A stretch of DNA of 64,000 bases from Pseudomonas sp. HMWF032. Its GTDB lineage: Bacteria > Pseudomonadota > Gammaproteobacteria > Pseudomonadales > Pseudomonadaceae. Below are positions 63,740-64,000 of this stretch, one piece after another (position 1 is the first letter of the stretch; every line of letters starts with the position of its first letter). Where the stretch lies: assembly GCF_003060885.1 (NCBI RefSeq), contig NZ_QAIG01000008.1:35894-99893 (forward strand). Direction: 5' to 3'. The position numbers and the translations under genes are program-made. The notes beneath the pieces were generated by a model, which had not been told where the DNA came from, did not search any database, and worked only from the letters and a program-made list of their open reading frames with translations.

Positions 63740-64000
63740 TTAACGGCTATTGATCTGCATCTATGTCATGAACGGGCACACCTGTTCGGTGACGTGCCTG
63801 AGCTGACCACCCAGACGCCACACCTGAGCCTGCAGAGTGGGTCGAAGCTGTTGAGCATCATCGGCCGGAGGAAGTAGTGCAGCATTTCGCTTTATGAGGA
63901 CGACGAACCCAACGGTGTGCTGGCGATTACCGCCGGCACCGAGCCGAATGCCTCGCACACGTTGATGCTCGATGCGCGCAGCGGCGGGGCGGTTGAAATG
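63740..64000 (+). pseudogene. Broken coding fragment of unknown family, runs off the window
   Basis: One frame with strong G/C third positions reads HLFGDVPELTTQTPHLSLQ... up to RRK, then a single TAG (63875-63877), then continues CSISLYEDDEPNGVLAITAGTEPN... to the window end. No start codon with an SD is visible. It looks like a truncated gene with an in-frame stop, or two fragments. I do not recognise the family. Confidence 0.4.

Noticed and set aside
1..64000. CRISPR arrays, rRNA genes, complete insertion sequences, complete prophage
   Set aside because: No regularly spaced repeats, no rRNA sequence, and no intact transposase or phage structural gene was found on reading both strands.

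Overview
The window is a piece of a Pseudomonas chromosome. The evidence is the high G+C codon usage, the gene order prkA end-yeaH-ycgB / cca-folK-folB-plsY-tsaD-rpsU-dnaG-rpoD, and a second block (three acyl-CoA dehydrogenases, then bioD-C-H-F-B, comF, srkA, rarD, gcvR, a GNAT gene, glcB). As I remember it, both blocks match the P. aeruginosa PA0576-PA0588 and PA0482-PA0508 neighbourhoods; no database was searched. REP-type palindromes typical of the genus lie between several genes.

Layout. 1-12.2 kb is core: the end of prkA, yeaH, ycgB, a lipoprotein, cca, folate genes, plsY, tsaD, and the macromolecular-synthesis cluster rpsU-dnaG-rpoD, ending in a tRNA gene with a CAT anticodon (best read as tRNA-Ile2). 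12.2-19.4 kb is accessory: a 7.2-kb segment bounded by the tRNA 3' half and a second, slightly diverged copy of that half. It carries a PAAR protein with a TTR-like tail, a putative CHAT-like (caspase-fold) cysteine protease, a membrane-anchored partner, a CHAP amidase, an XRE regulator and its decayed second copy, a NERD nuclease, an IS3-type transposase remnant, a GIY-YIG nuclease and a C5 cytosine methyltransferase with a ribbon-helix-helix-like N-terminus. No integrase was found. 19.4-22 kb holds an EAL and a GGDEF membrane protein. 22.3-32.9 kb is mixed metabolism: tyrS, a binding protein-agmatinase pair with a divergent LysR gene, M48 protease-LemA, a TetR-hydrolase-thioesterase operon, and a periplasmic endonuclease.

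32.9-39.3 kb is the histidine utilisation locus hutI-G-U-H plus hutC, with a perfect 22-bp palindrome (candidate HutC operator) in front of hutI and no transporter gene. 39.5-46.6 kb has three paralogous acyl-CoA dehydrogenases with a diguanylate cyclase gene between the second and third. 46.8-52.7 kb has a SprA-like protein, a small flagellar-like protein, and the biotin genes in translationally coupled order. 52.7-63.7 kb returns to core genes. The last 300 bases hold a broken, unidentified coding sequence.

The most interesting region is the tRNA-bounded segment. The PAAR, protease-like and anchored genes read as one unit and look like an orphan type VI secretion effector module with a clan-CD protease as cargo. 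The GIY-YIG/C5-methyltransferase pair could be a type II restriction system. Outside it, three things stand out: a cluster of DnaA boxes with hairpins between rarD and gcvR, a perfect hairpin covering the cca ribosome binding site, and a perfect 20-bp palindrome upstream of the endonuclease gene.
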